This document shows positions 11,613 to 22,135 of a DNA stretch of 46,050 bases, piece after piece; within the stretch, counting starts at the first letter, position 1; every line of letters begins with the position of its first letter. A program made the translations under genes and the position numbers. A model generated the notes under the pieces. It was not told the DNA's origin and ran no database searches. It saw only the letters and a program-made list of their open reading frames with translations. Source of the DNA: Phaeoceros laevis (Eukaryota; Anthocerotophyta; Anthocerotopsida; Notothyladales); contig JBNGIQ010009420.1 in assembly GCA_049999765.1 (NCBI GenBank), positions 39,038 through 85,087 of the forward strand, in the 5' to 3' direction.

Positions 11613-12166
11613 TACTTAAGTGGAGAAGTGGAGAAGGTCTTCAAGCCCTAGCTGGGCAGCTGCTGCAATTGTTTCGATAAGGCATGAAAGATATGCATTC
11701 TGTTTAACTTAATGTTATGAAGCCAGAGAGCCGGGAAACCAAACCATGAAACGTGCCGTATACTAGATACAATACCAAAAAAACATCTCCCAGTTATTAA
11801 ACCATTTCTCCAAGGCCTTGCGCTGCTTTTGAGAGTCCTTGAGGAGGAACTTCACCTGTAGCTGTTTCCAACCTGACTGACAAGCTAGCTTAAGGTGGGA
11901 GATAACATTGTGTAAGAGGACGGACAAATTAATATAGACAGTCACATCTAGCCCATCATGGACGTGAAACTTATCACCAAATTCTATGTATAGTTCGTAT
12001 CTTAGTTATCGCGGCTTATAAATCGGCGGAAACAAAAACACGTTTCTTCACGTTTCTTTATTTTGGCCGGTGTCTCAAGGATACGAAAGTAGGATCCTTT
12101 TTATTGTTTTTCTAAATTTTAAGTTTTAAGCAATAACGTAGCACACGGCGTAGGGGCGGGCAGTTG

Positions 12167-12566
12167 NNNNNNNNNNNNNNNNNNNNNNNNNNNNNNNNNN
12201 NNNNNNNNNNNNNNNNNNNNNNNNNNNNNNNNNNNNNNNNNNNNNNNNNNNNNNNNNNNNNNNNNNNNNNNNNNNNNNNNNNNNNNNNNNNNNNNNNNNN
12301 NNNNNNNNNNNNNNNNNNNNNNNNNNNNNNNNNNNNNNNNNNNNNNNNNNNNNNNNNNNNNNNNNNNNNNNNNNNNNNNNNNNNNNNNNNNNNNNNNNNN
12401 NNNNNNNNNNNNNNNNNNNNNNNNNNNNNNNNNNNNNNNNNNNNNNNNNNNNNNNNNNNNNNNNNNNNNNNNNNNNNNNNNNNNNNNNNNNNNNNNNNNN
12501 NNNNNNNNNNNNNNNNNNNNNNNNNNNNNNNNNNNNNNNNNNNNNNNNNNNNNNNNNNNNNNNNNN
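12167..12566. other. Assembly gap of 400 N
   Basis: Runs of N with no sequence. Any coding frame across it is an artefact. Confidence 1.
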
Positions 12567-12686
12567 CTATAACGTTAGAAGCTTCAAAAAATTTTTGCTT
12601 AAAATGACTGAATAATCTTGTTGCTTGCTAAATAAAACATATACGAAAAGAGAGTGGTTGCTTCGAACATTGATGTTTATATCATT

Positions 12687-12932
12687 TATTGTTATTCATT
12701 TGTACCTGACTCTGGTAAATTTAGGCTAATCATGGATTAAGCTATGGTTATCAAAATGACAAAATCCCAAGGATTTGGCTAAAGCCAATGTCAATGATAT
12801 AGCTTACACAAAATTGATTGTAAGGTCTATTGTTATTCATTTGTACCTAACTATGATAAAGCTTATGCTAATCATGGATTAAGCTATGGTTGACAAAACC
12901 ACACAATCCCAAGGATTTGGCTAAAGCCAAAG
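12687..12932. repeat. Tandem repeat of 141 bp, about 1.75 units
   Basis: TATTGTTATTCATTTGTACCT begins at 12687 and again at 12828. Both units then carry TAATCATGGATTAAGCTATGG and CCCAAGGATTTGGCTAAAGC. Divergence between units is modest. Low GC. Confidence 0.8.
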
Positions 12933-13201
12933 TAAAAAAAAATACAACTATTTTAGATATGATTTTCTTTTAGCCGATATATATCTTTCAACGACCTTAC
13001 AATAAAATAGGATACCATCTCTGCACCTATTGGCAAGGAGGCAACCTTAAGCTATATCTTTGTCCCTTATTGGTCTTTTTCTCTACAGAAACGAAGTTTT
13101 CCAGGCTATAAGCCAAGTGAGAAAGAAAACCAGGAGAAAATACATTTGTAGAAAAAAAAGGCGCTCAATTCAACATCTGAGGTTAAGTTCTTCTTCTTTA
13201 C

Positions 13202-13456
13202 ATGGGTTGCGGAGCTTCAAAGCAACATGGAAAAAAGAAAAGGAAAAAGGGCAAGGGTATAAAAGGATTGGTTAGAAGGAAAAAAGGAAAACGCCATGAC
13301 CTTGACCATTGTCGCGATGCTAAACATCATGACGAATTTTGCACAAATGAAAGGAAGAAAGGTGACCATACACCTCATAAACCAGAGAAACATCAACAAC
13401 CTCTTGCAATGCCAGTTGGAACTGGTTCTGGAGAAAAGCACTCAGAGGCAACATAG
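13202..13456 (+). CDS. Small basic protein with predicted N-myristoylation signal
   Basis: 84 codons from ATG 13202 to TAG 13454-13456. The product begins MGCGASKQ: Gly2 with small residues at 5-6 and Lys7 fits the N-myristoyltransferase consensus, and Cys3 is a typical palmitoylation partner. A strongly basic run follows (KKKRKKGKGIKG and RRKKGKR), suited to membrane phosphatide binding. The rest is rich in His, Asp and Lys with no transmembrane segment or known domain. If expressed it would sit on the inner plasma membrane (inference). It lies between repeats with no detectable promoter. A chance frame remains possible. Confidence 0.4.
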   Translation: MGCGASKQHGKKKRKKGKGIKGLVRRKKGKRHDLDHCRDAKHHDEFCTNERKKGDHTPHKPEKHQQPLAMPVGTGSGEKHSEAT

Positions 13457-14160
13457 AACATTTGTAAGTGCGATGTCCCAATTCATGTGCCTTAAGCATT
13501 GCTTTGTAGACGCAGCTCATCAAGTACAAAGTCAAACTTCCTCATTTAATCATTTTGCACTTAAAAAAAATCGTGAGATCTTAATGGACAAAAATTTCCT
13601 TTTATAGATTTTTTAGGTTAATAAGAGGCAGGAAATCATCAAGAGATTTAGCAATATTTTACTGCAAGGAAAAATTGTCTTAAGATTACTTCCCATACTC
13701 AATTGTGTTAGTTGTGTTCATATGACCCACGAGGAAAATAAAATGATAACCAATTGGAACCGTAACAGAAGCATATATACTGTACTATATGAACTTGCAT
13801 GAGAGTAATTCCTCTTAATCAACGTACGTTTTTTATTTATCACAATGTCAGGAAAAAAGGATATTGGATAAATAATTATTTCGCTCACAAAGCAGAACAA
13901 CGAGGAGATTAGATATGAAGCCTGAACTCTATGTCATTACTGACCATGTTCCAAATGTTTAGCTCAAACTATTAAGTAAATATTTGGTTGTAGTCCTAAC
14001 TTATGACATGAAAATGGAATATTGAAAGGATAAAAAGGTTGGACTTTACACAATACTTTATTGGTTATACAAACTTGGTGATAAGCAGTTTCATGTAAGA
14101 GGAAGTTTATTCAAATAAAATAAAATAGTCTTTAAAACATATATAAGGTGGAAAGTTTTC
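13457..14160. other. No gene seen
   Basis: AT-rich DNA without a supported frame or repeat structure. Confidence 0.4.
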
Positions 14161-14216
14161 TTGGATATTAGGAGCTTGGTTGAGGGGACATGGCTTCCAA
14201 GTTATTATTTGCATGG

Positions 14217-14378
14217 CCTTCGGGACCATTGGGACCTCATGCCCGGGTTCCAGAGTTATGTCAAAGTGCGTTTGACCTACTCTCTATTAGAGCCTAGTGG
14301 TAGTAGGCATGTTCATAGTGGCATAATTGATATGCTCTCCAAGCTTTATCTAATGACTAGCATGAGCTCCCCTTAAAA
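14217..14378 (+). mobile_element. SINE-like repeat, copy 2
   Basis: Reads GGGACCTCATGCCCGGGTTCC, then CCTAGTGGTAG...CATAGTGGCA, then CATGAGCTCCCCTTAAAA. The reverse complement of 14390-14563 has the same blocks in the same order. The two copies lie tail to tail. The head may extend back to about 14165. Confidence 0.5.
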
Positions 14379-14418
14379 GATCCAAAAAGTTTTTAAGTTT
14401 TTTTTAGGGGAGCTCATG
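14361..14418. repeat. 13-bp perfect inverted repeat at the tail-to-tail junction
   Basis: CATGAGCTCCCCT (14361-14373) and its exact complement AGGGGAGCTCATG (14406-14418) flank an A/T-rich spacer. They are the 3' ends of the two facing SINE-like copies. Confidence 0.8.
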
Positions 14419-14563
14419 TTGAACACAAGATTTAGCTTTAGAACCCTTCTCTATTTGCCACTATCAGCACGCCCTCTACCACTGGCCAATGGAGCAGGCT
14501 GATGCACATCAGCTTAACCCTAGAACCCCTAGGCACCAGGTCCCATGGAACCCAAGGGTTGGA
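14390..14563 (-). mobile_element. SINE-like repeat, copy 3
   Basis: On - it reads CCATGGGACCTGGTGCC, AGGGGTTCTAGGGTTA, CCAGTGGTAGAGGGCG, ATAGTGGCA, then ACATGAGCTCCCCTAAAAAAAA. Of the three copies it has the longest A tail and is closest to a pol III-like head (GTGGTAGAGGG). Confidence 0.5.
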
Positions 14564-14760
14564 TCGATTAATAGAATAGTAGGAAGGTTGATTGTAAGGA
14601 TGTATCCAGCTATGACCTTGATGCTTATACGGTAACATAAGGTGCTTATTTGCGTTAAGTGTGAGTGGACAAAGTATGTAAGAGGAAGCACTTAGCTAGG
14701 GACATAATGCAGGTTAATTAAGGATTTTTGGCTATGCCTTGCACAGCCTTGGAATTATGG

Positions 14761-14932
14761 CAATTTATTTCATAGCATAATTATCTAGATAAAAATTAGC
14801 TTCATTTTCATTACAAATTGCTCGATATTTTAAACTAATACAAGTTATAGTCAATTTATTTTGTAGCATAATAATCTAGATAAAAATTAGCTTCATTCTC
14901 ATTAAAAATATTTAGATATTTTTAACTTAAGT
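14761..14932. repeat. AT-rich tandem repeat, 91 bp, two units
   Basis: CAATTTATTTCATAGCATAA (14761) and CAATTTATTTTGTAGCATAA (14852) start two units that both contain ATCTAGATAAAAATTAGC. Confidence 0.8.
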
Positions 14933-14977
14933 AAAAAATTAACTGGGAGTTAATGAACTAGAGTTAATTGACTCAAA

Positions 14978-15031
14978 GTTAATTAACTAATACAAGTTAA
15001 TTAACTAGTACAGGTTAATTAACTAATACAA
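14978..15031. repeat. 18-bp tandem repeat, three units
   Basis: GTTAATTAACTAATACAA, GTTAATTAACTAGTACAG and GTTAATTAACTAATACAA are contiguous, preceded by two shorter degenerate units. They lie immediately outside the putative Gypsy LTR. Confidence 0.85.
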
Positions 15032-15033
15032 GT

Positions 15034-15470
15034 TGTGGCGTGGTGTTTCAGTCGGAGTACTTCTTGTGTTAATAACGGGCCGGTGCGACCATAGGACCTA
15101 TGCGTTTTATGGCGGGGATGCCGTCGTGTGTTTAACGGGACGGGTTCGGAGAACCATTGAGATTTGCGTGAAGTTTAGTGTAGGATACGTAGGCGGGCAC
15201 TAAACGTTGGTGCGTTGGTGGCCTCAATTTTCTAGAATCGTGGAGGACGAAGGCGGGAGGTCTGGGGGGGTCGTGGTGAAGCTGGTAGCGTGGACTGATG
15301 GACGGATCGGAGGCCAGGGGAAAGCTGGAAAGGCTTGAGCATTAGCGTAGATGCTAGGAAGTGTAGCAAGTACCTGCGCCTAGCCGATGGCTGTGTCAGG
15401 CCAATTTTTAGTGGCTGTGCCACGAGTAAACCAAAATGTGTCTGCAATTTTGTGAAGGTGCTAATTTTTT
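15034..15470 (+). repeat. Putative 5' LTR of the interrupted Gypsy element
   Basis: GC-rich block starting TGTGGCGTGG and lying directly upstream of the primer site at 15472, where a 5' LTR must be. No second LTR was found for comparison, so both limits are inferred. Confidence 0.35.
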
Positions 15471-15471
15471 G

Positions 15472-15484
15472 TGGTATCAGAGCC
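15472..15484 (+). other. Primer binding site, initiator Met-tRNA type
   Basis: TGGTATCAGAGCC is the standard plant LTR-retrotransposon primer site, complementary to the 3' end of initiator Met-tRNA. It sits 56 bp before the gag start. Confidence 0.9.
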
Positions 15485-15539
15485 TACTGGAGTGTGATCC
15501 AGGCGGATTTCTTCAGCGACTGACAATCAGAAATGGTGA

Positions 15540-16782
15540 ATGTTGGAACCTGGTGGGGATCATCTAGAGGCAGAGCGATGGTATGTCCCCGACACGCCTG
15601 AGCAGGATTTAAACATCGCTGATGTGGAGTCTACGGAAGAGGAGTCTTTAGAAGTTCGGTGGAGATAATCTAGGCGTGCGAGGAATTTTCCTGTGAAAAG
15701 CAGAGCCTTCAAAAGACTGAAGGGGGCAAAATTTTATGCAAGGGTAGATCGAAGAACATCAGCATTTCCTACAGCTCCCAATTTTATGGAAGATTTCTAC
15801 ACAGATGCAGAAGATCGACCGATGGACTCTGCTGATCGAAACGGTGAAGAAGTGGAGAGTGAGGAAGTGCAAAGAAGAGTGTTGGAGGAAGCCAGGCTAC
15901 GTGTGATGGAGATGCGACCAGTGAAAGACCTGATTGATATGCAGATTCGTACTTTGATGGTTAACCCTTCTATGCTGGAAGAATTGAGAGTTGAGGCTGA
16001 AGCGGAGAAGTCCACACAAAAGTCAGAAGAGGAAGAATTGGCACTGAAAGCACCTCATTCCAACAATGATGAAGAGAAGTCTGCTGAGGTGAAGGGGAGT
16101 GACAAGGGTAACTCGCGACCTTCTACTGACAGTACCATGACAGATGGAGAAGAAGATCGATTGCTTGAAAGCCAAGTCAGACAATTTATACAATCCCTGA
16201 AGAACAAGAAGCATGAAAGTGTAGGGCGATTCCTGAAGGCCATGTCAGAAGCTGGATCGGAGGTACCTGCAGAGAGTCTCCTCAAGGGCAGTAATGCAGA
16301 AGTAACGAAACCGGCCTTAGTAGGCATTACTTGTCCCAAGTTCAAGAAAGCAGAAGTACCTCTGTCAATCGCTCCCCAGGTACAAGCATTTATGATGAAT
16401 CAGTTTGCTAATCCGGTGTGGCCAGTAAAGTCTGTGAGAAAGGAGTGGGTGAAAGTCCCTGAATTTTCTAGGGGTAAGGGTTTCCCTTGCCCCGAAGAGG
16501 CTGAACATTGGCTTAGAGCCATGGCTAGAGCTGTAAAGGTGTATAACTGGGGTGCAGAGGAATCTCTTGAACATGCTTAGGCTAGGCTTATAGGATCTGC
16601 AACCACTTGGTACCAGAACTGAGAAGAAATGTTTGACAAGAATGTACTTGGGGCTGAGGTCGGGTGGCAAGAAGTTTGGTCCATGTTTGAAAGAAAGTAT
16701 GTCGGCCAAGATGAACAGTCTCTCTGGCAACAGTTTGAATCTTGCATTCAGCAGTCAGACGAGTCAGTTGAGTCATACGCAG
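15540..16782 (+). pseudogene. Gypsy gag, 5' portion (interrupted)
   Basis: The frame begins MLEPGGDHLEAERW at 15540, hits TAA near 15666, and continues in the same frame from 15693 to 16577. The first ~250 residues are acidic and helical (EEVQRRVLEEARLRVMEMRP). The capsid-like gag domain follows: EEAEHWLRAMARAVKVYNW, then across TAG (16578) and TGA (16619) in the same frame WEVWSMFERKYV-type text (actual: WQEVWSMFERKYVGQD), ending ESYA. It would form the particle shell. At 16782 it is cut by the nested transposon and resumes at 24543. Confidence 0.85.
16779..16782. repeat. Left target-site duplication, GCAG
   Basis: GCAG lies directly outside the left terminal inverted repeat and recurs directly outside the right one (24539-24542). 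With one copy removed, gag reads on without a frame change. Confidence 0.85.
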
Positions 16783-16813
16783 GGCAAGTAGCACGCTACG
16801 GTGTACGGGTTTT
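16783..16813 (+). repeat. Left terminal inverted repeat
   Basis: Starts GGCAAGTAGCACG and ends TGTACGGGTTTT. Aligned to the complement of 24508-24538 it differs at five of 31 positions. Confidence 0.9.
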
Positions 16814-17365
16814 ATGCTGCAAAACAGTGGTAGTGGGCAACAACGCGAACCAGAGCAATCGCGAGCGCGTGCTCACCGGCGCACGCAAGTTGCCCCACCG
16901 ACGACAGTAAGTTAAACAAACCATGTTTCGACACGTCGCTTCCCGCCTACCAAGGGTGTATGCCTCAAATTTCAAACCGCGCCCTAACATTTTTTTGCGG
17001 CCGGCCACTCCAAGCGGGCCACGCCGTTTGACAACATTGCGACTGCAAAATTCAACTCCGCCACCTGCCCTACCGCACCTTCCTTATCGCACCTGCTTCC
17101 CGCTTGAGCATGTTTTTGGCCTGCCCGGTGCGCTGTCGTTAGCCACTGTAGTGCTTTTAGAGCTTCCAGGCCGGACATCTCTCCCGAGAGCATGGTCCTT
17201 TTCCGTTGCCTACGCGTCAGTTCCACGGCATAGCTGGTAAGTTAGGTTTGCTCATCCGCATTTGCAACTAAGCATTGCTAGAATGAAGCTGTCCGTTTTG
17301 CATGCCAGCACGTTCTAATGCGCTTTGTTTGTGTGTTTTATGTGTGTTAGGCCACCAGCCACACA
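16814..17365 (+). promoter_or_regulatory. Leader of the accessory gene with a 5'-UTR intron
   Basis: A good donor (CTG|GTAAGT, intron from 17237) and an acceptor (TGTGTTAG, to 17350) flank a 114-bp T-rich intron ending 15 bp before the ATG at 17366. An open frame at 16923-17240 does not join in frame to the gene, so the region looks like 5' UTR. Another possible donor, ACA|GTAAGT, lies near 16908. Confidence 0.5.
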
Positions 17366-19526
17366 ATGGCCAAGGGAGAGAAGAAGCCACTGCCTGCCAT
17401 GACTCAGTTGAGGAAACCCAAAAAGGAGGCGAAGGAGAAGGACAAGAAGCCTCTCGCTAGCGGGAGACCTGCACAAAAACCCAAGCCGGCGGGGCCCAAG
17501 CAGCGGGTGCGCAGTATTCACAAGCCCGAGGAGCCACAGGAGCCTGAGTCAGATGACGACTGTGCTGTCGTGGAGGCTTACGGCCTCATGCCAGCCGGAA
17601 AACGCTGTAGGGGTAGAAGCGTGTCTCCACCACCAGATGACGAGGAAGAGCTTGCGGAAGATGCAGCGAACGAGTTCTTTTTTGAATTCACGGGCTTGCC
17701 TACGGGAGATTTGGACATCAAGTCCAAATTCTCGCATTTTACTCAAGTGAAGGCCAAGTACAAGGTGGAAGATGTGGACCATTTGTTTGGCGTTTGTAAG
17801 CGGGAGCGGTACCAGTGGAGGCCGGATGAGTTGCCAGATCTCACGAAGGCGGAAAAGGCCGAGGTGGAGGACATTTACTTCCGGTGCTACAGCCATCCGG
17901 TGGTGTTTGGAGTAATGCCTGCCAAGCTTGCATGGTCATATACCCTCTGGAGAAGGAAGAGCAGGTCTGTCAACTGGTTCGCCTTTGCCAAGCATGCCCT
18001 CTCAGGCCAATTCACCAACAAAAGGGTAGGGCGCGGGTCAGTTCGGAATGATTGGGTTCATTTTGTTCAGGCCAAGCAAGCTGGGGGTGTTCGCTACCTG
18101 CCTACGCGGAAGCCTATGCTTGTGCAGCCTCAATGTCCAGTCAAAGAAGAGATTCCAGAGGCGGCAAGCTTGGGTAGTGCTGGTCTGGACAGCAGCGGCA
18201 AGGGCTCTGCCTCCATGCAAGCGGATGCACACAAGCCTTCGTCTAGTTTGCCCAGCAGCGGACTAGCTTCAGTGGGAAACTTTTCAACAACGCATGTTTC
18301 TGGTACTGCCCTGGCCTCTGCTGCTATGTCTTCACATGCTGACCTGAAGGCTGCTGAACTGGAGCTAGCTGCTGCTCAGGCTGCTGTTTCAGCTGTCACT
18401 GATGAGGTGGAGCAGGCAAAGTTGGCTATCCCGGTGGATAACAAGCTTGTGAAGGCACTGCAGCTTGATTTGTAGTAGAAATTTGTGCGTTTGAAGGCTG
18501 CTAATTCCTACCACCACCATCAGCTGGAAATGAGGATGTCCTACCTCATGAAAGCATTGCCCTTGTCCCTTCAATGTAGCCAGACGCATAACGAAGATGT
18601 AGATGGTTTGTTCACAAGCAGATCATCCACTGATGATACGTGGGGCATGCACTTTGAGGAAAACCCTTCAGGGTTTCAAGGTTCCAGCCCTCCTGGGGAG
18701 CCTACACAGGTGCCTGCAGCTGAAGACAGCCCACAAGCACATTCAGAGGATGCTGACATTGAGGAAGGACCCATCAATTTGGATGATCATCAGCCAGCAC
18801 CAGGTGGTCATATCTCTGTCTAGTCTCATCCCTCCTTTTACGTCTTCGTACATGCGTTTATGTGACATCTTTAAAATTCCAGATGTAGGAGACGAGGACC
18901 CTCAAGTGACTGATGGTGCTACGCCTATGACACTGGATGATGGCTTGTCTCTACAAGGGGGGGACCTTGAAGCAACAACAACATTTGAGGGGGTATGGGA
19001 TGAATCATAGCTCCTGATCTGACCTGCATCAAGGTTTACACCACCAAATGTTGGTGTGCATGTGCAGAAGGTGGAGGAACACAGTGATCAGGCAACGTTC
19101 ATAGAAGACACTCTACTTGCAAATTTGGATGCACGAAGTTAACTTGTGCCTGTCCAGGCCACAACCATTCACCAAAATGTGTTGGTTTCTGAGCTGAGTG
19201 GGGCTCAGTCTACCCAGCCTGCACGGATTGGCCCCCAGCTGGTTAGCTCACAATCCACACAGCTTGCAAATGAGGATGATATTGTCCAAGATGTCAATGT
19301 GGATGGAGCTTCCAATGACCAGCCAGATCTTGAAGACCATCCACAAGGAGCGCAATCAAACACTAGCAGTCAAGGGAGCACTTATTTTGCACCATGGCCA
19401 TATTCTCCGATTTCCCTTACAGGTGCTGACCTACTCAGGATTGCATTGGATGTACTAGGTGAGGAATCCGAAGGTGTTGGTGAAACAGAAGAGGTAGCAA
19501 AACCTCCTTTGAAGCCAAGGACATAG
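17366..19526 (+). pseudogene. Accessory gene of the nested transposon, function unknown
   Basis: Opens with 369 codons (17366-18475). Residues 1-65 are strongly basic with KKEAKEKDKK and a possible nuclear signal. 65-100 are acidic (EPESDDD, DDEEELAEDAA). About 105-240 is a compact, Trp/Tyr-rich domain (FFFEFTGLPTGD, YQWRPDELPDLTKAE, KLAWSYTLWRRKSRSVNWF). The C-terminal part is Ser/Ala-rich, then helical. The frame continues past a double TAG at 18473-18478 to 18803. A 79-bp intron (18804-18882, GTGGTC...CCAG) then joins it in phase to a further acidic Ser/Gln-rich region ending at TAG 19524-19526, itself crossed by TAG 19008, TGA 19020 and TAA 19140. I recognise no family. Its place inside the element suggests a role in transposition or DNA binding (inference). 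Confidence 0.6.
18804..18882 (+). other. Predicted intron in the accessory gene
   Basis: CACCAG|GTGGTC to AAATTCCAG|ATG. Removal joins phase-1 exons and opens a further acidic coding region in a different frame from that upstream. Confidence 0.5.
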
Positions 19527-20084
19527 TGCACAGCTCAGGAAATTTTTGGTGAACATGTTTTCACAAGTGGACGCACATCAGACTCTGTTAGAGTTCAGGT
19601 TTTCCAGATGCTGGACTCCAGAGTTCTGCTTTTTGGTAGTTATAGTATGGCAAGTGCAATTTTGACAACCTATATATTGTAGACTTACTTGAGGACTTCC
19701 CCTTGAAAAGAAAGGGTGTACCGGATGAGACATGAAGCTGCTGTTACTGCTATTGGAAATGTTAAACACAAACTTTGTTGATGTGATTCAATGTTGTGTA
19801 AATAAAAACTTTATTCTCCTCCCAAACCCAATAAACAAACGACCAAGGCTTGTGAACATAGCTGGCTTTACATGTTAGGGAGTTGAACCCCTGCCAATGT
19901 CACAATCGGTAGCTGCCCAGCATGCAGCACATGTATACTGAATTTAGTTTTCAAATTGTAATGAACAAGGAAGTGCTATTGTTGCTAGTTGGACTCTTGG
20001 TATCTTGAAATGCAATTGCATTTCCAATAGCGCTAGACCATATGCCAAACAAGAAAAGCAAAAAAGTCTGAATGCTGCACTTTC
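19527..20084. terminator. Convergent 3' ends with polyadenylation signals
   Basis: AATAAA on + at 19801-19806 and 19830-19835 suits the accessory gene. TTTATT at 19809-19814 gives AATAAA on - for the transposase gene. No coding frame is supported between them. Confidence 0.45.
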
Positions 20085-22135
20085 TCATCTACACTGAGCC
20101 ATCAAAATCAGCCCACTACTCACAAGCCTGTCTGCAATGTTATATGCGAGATCCGGCAACCTGTTTGTCGGTCTACCGTGCGGTTGCCGACCAGTCAAGT
20201 CCATAGGGAACTTCACAAAACGGACAAGGTGAGACTCGATAACTCCAATAGGCATGTCATCTAGTGAAGTATACAGCTGAGGACTCTTACTATATTGCTT
20301 ATAAAAAACACCCTCAACAACTGAGTAGCCAGCGGGCCAGATGTTGCCCATGTTCCATGGATCAGCCATTGGTGCAGTCAAAGTGTACTTGGCCTTCGTG
20401 CACTTCAATAAAAAGAAATCTCTAGCCTTGCCCTTGTCATCACTCGCACAAACAACAAAATGATCACCCACCTCTAGGCGGTCCGACAACCAATTAGCAT
20501 CGTCACCTTCCTTATACGCTATAGCCGCATCCATGGGGTCCAACACTTCAGGCAATTGCTCAACGGGGTCTGTTGTTGGCACCAGCGTGATATCTCTCCA
20601 CTGCTCAACCATGTCCTTGTTGTCACAAAAATCCCACATCTCGTCGCGACATGCATCACAAAAGCAAGCAAACTCCCTGACCTTCAAAGCAACAGTGTTG
20701 TCCTTGTCATACCCACAGATGGAGTGCAACTTGTGTGTGCCGGGCACAATTTTGCAGCCCCAGTGAACCCACCGGTTGAATCATCTTTGGCAACAAACCA
20801 GAATTCCCTGTGGACCTTCTCAGCCTTTACCTGGCGTGAAGGGAATGTGGATGTGGAACCAGCTGAAATTTTCTCCCTTAGAAAAGCAACTACTTCTTCA
20901 ACATTTGTCAATTTTTTCTCAGAACCCTTGAGCTCTTCTGTTCGTATCTCCTCCTTGACCACTACTCCAGCATTGTCGTGTTCACCCTTGCCATGGCCAG
21001 ATGCAAAAAAGGACCAAATCATCTTCACTCCGCCTGTCAGAGATGGGTACCTAGCCACATGGTAGAACGGGCGAGCTCCCTTAAACTGTGCTGCACATCC
21101 ATCTGACCAAACCCAATGTTTTTTGGGAACAAGGCCCATGTCTTGCAGTTGTTGCCAATGAAGCTGGAATGCATGCTGCACAAAAAGGGTAGCATGGTTC
21201 TTACTATGATCATCATATAAATAGAAATTGAAACTCTTGCGGAGACCCATGTCACCAGCTGCTTTTTCAGCTTCCGTGACCTCAATGCGCCACCAGAAAA
21301 TCTGTACAAGTAAAGTGACCTGTGACTGAACCCAATGCAGTGTTTGAATTTCATTTTGAGCCTGAAAGGTGTAGTTTTCTGAAAAGTCAATCACCGAAAG
21401 TATCACACCTATAGGCAATGTCAAGAGACATTCTTGAATTGTTCATCTTGCCACCTAGTAGCATAGTTATGCAGTAGAAAAGCAGGTAACTTGGCTTTGA
21501 GCTCAGCTATGAGAGCCTCAGGGGAAGTGTGTTTGTGCTACAAAACCAACTTCTTTGCATTCTCTTCTGACTTGTTTGCTGACTGAGCCTCATATCCAAA
21601 CTTCCTCCAATGCACATGAGCAGAGGGCAAGGGATTCTCACTCTCCTTTGGACAAACTCTAAGCTTAGAAATACCACAATTGGGACAATCTCCCTTCAAA
21701 CACACAATTTTGTACCATTCCTCATCACCCTTGTCGCAAGGAACTTCCTGCCACAAGGACCTAAGACTATCATAAGAACCATGAGAGGCTGCCTGGCAGC
21801 GTGGCAATGCATTGGTGCATGAGGCATTAGCATTTTCAGACTTGGCAGCAACATTATTTTCAGTGCACGCAGCAGCAGCATTTTCAGACCTACAGCACAC
21901 TGCACTTCAAGACATTGGCAGGCACATGCACCAGCTGGATGTGTAGATGACCCTAATCCCCGCATATCATTAACAACCTCTTTCAACAATATCATCTCCA
22001 CGTGATACCGCAGCAACACACATTGCGTTCGATGTCTCAAACAGCTCGAATAAAGGATGGCTTCCGTAGCTCAAAAGCCCGCTGAGCAATCTTGCGTTGA
22101 GGATGTTTTTGCTTGAAAAGCAAAAACATTTCAGT

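Noticed and set aside
12164-12607. 147-residue open frame across the N gap
   Set aside because: Almost entirely N; no real sequence.
16788-16813. Shorter 26-bp TIR starting GTAGCACG
   Set aside because: Extending to GGCAAGTAGCACG uncovers the GCAG duplication and restores gag, so the longer end is preferred.
16923-17240. 105-residue + strand frame as first exon of the accessory gene
   Set aside because: It ends at the donor but splices out of frame with MAKGEKK, so the region is more likely 5' UTR.
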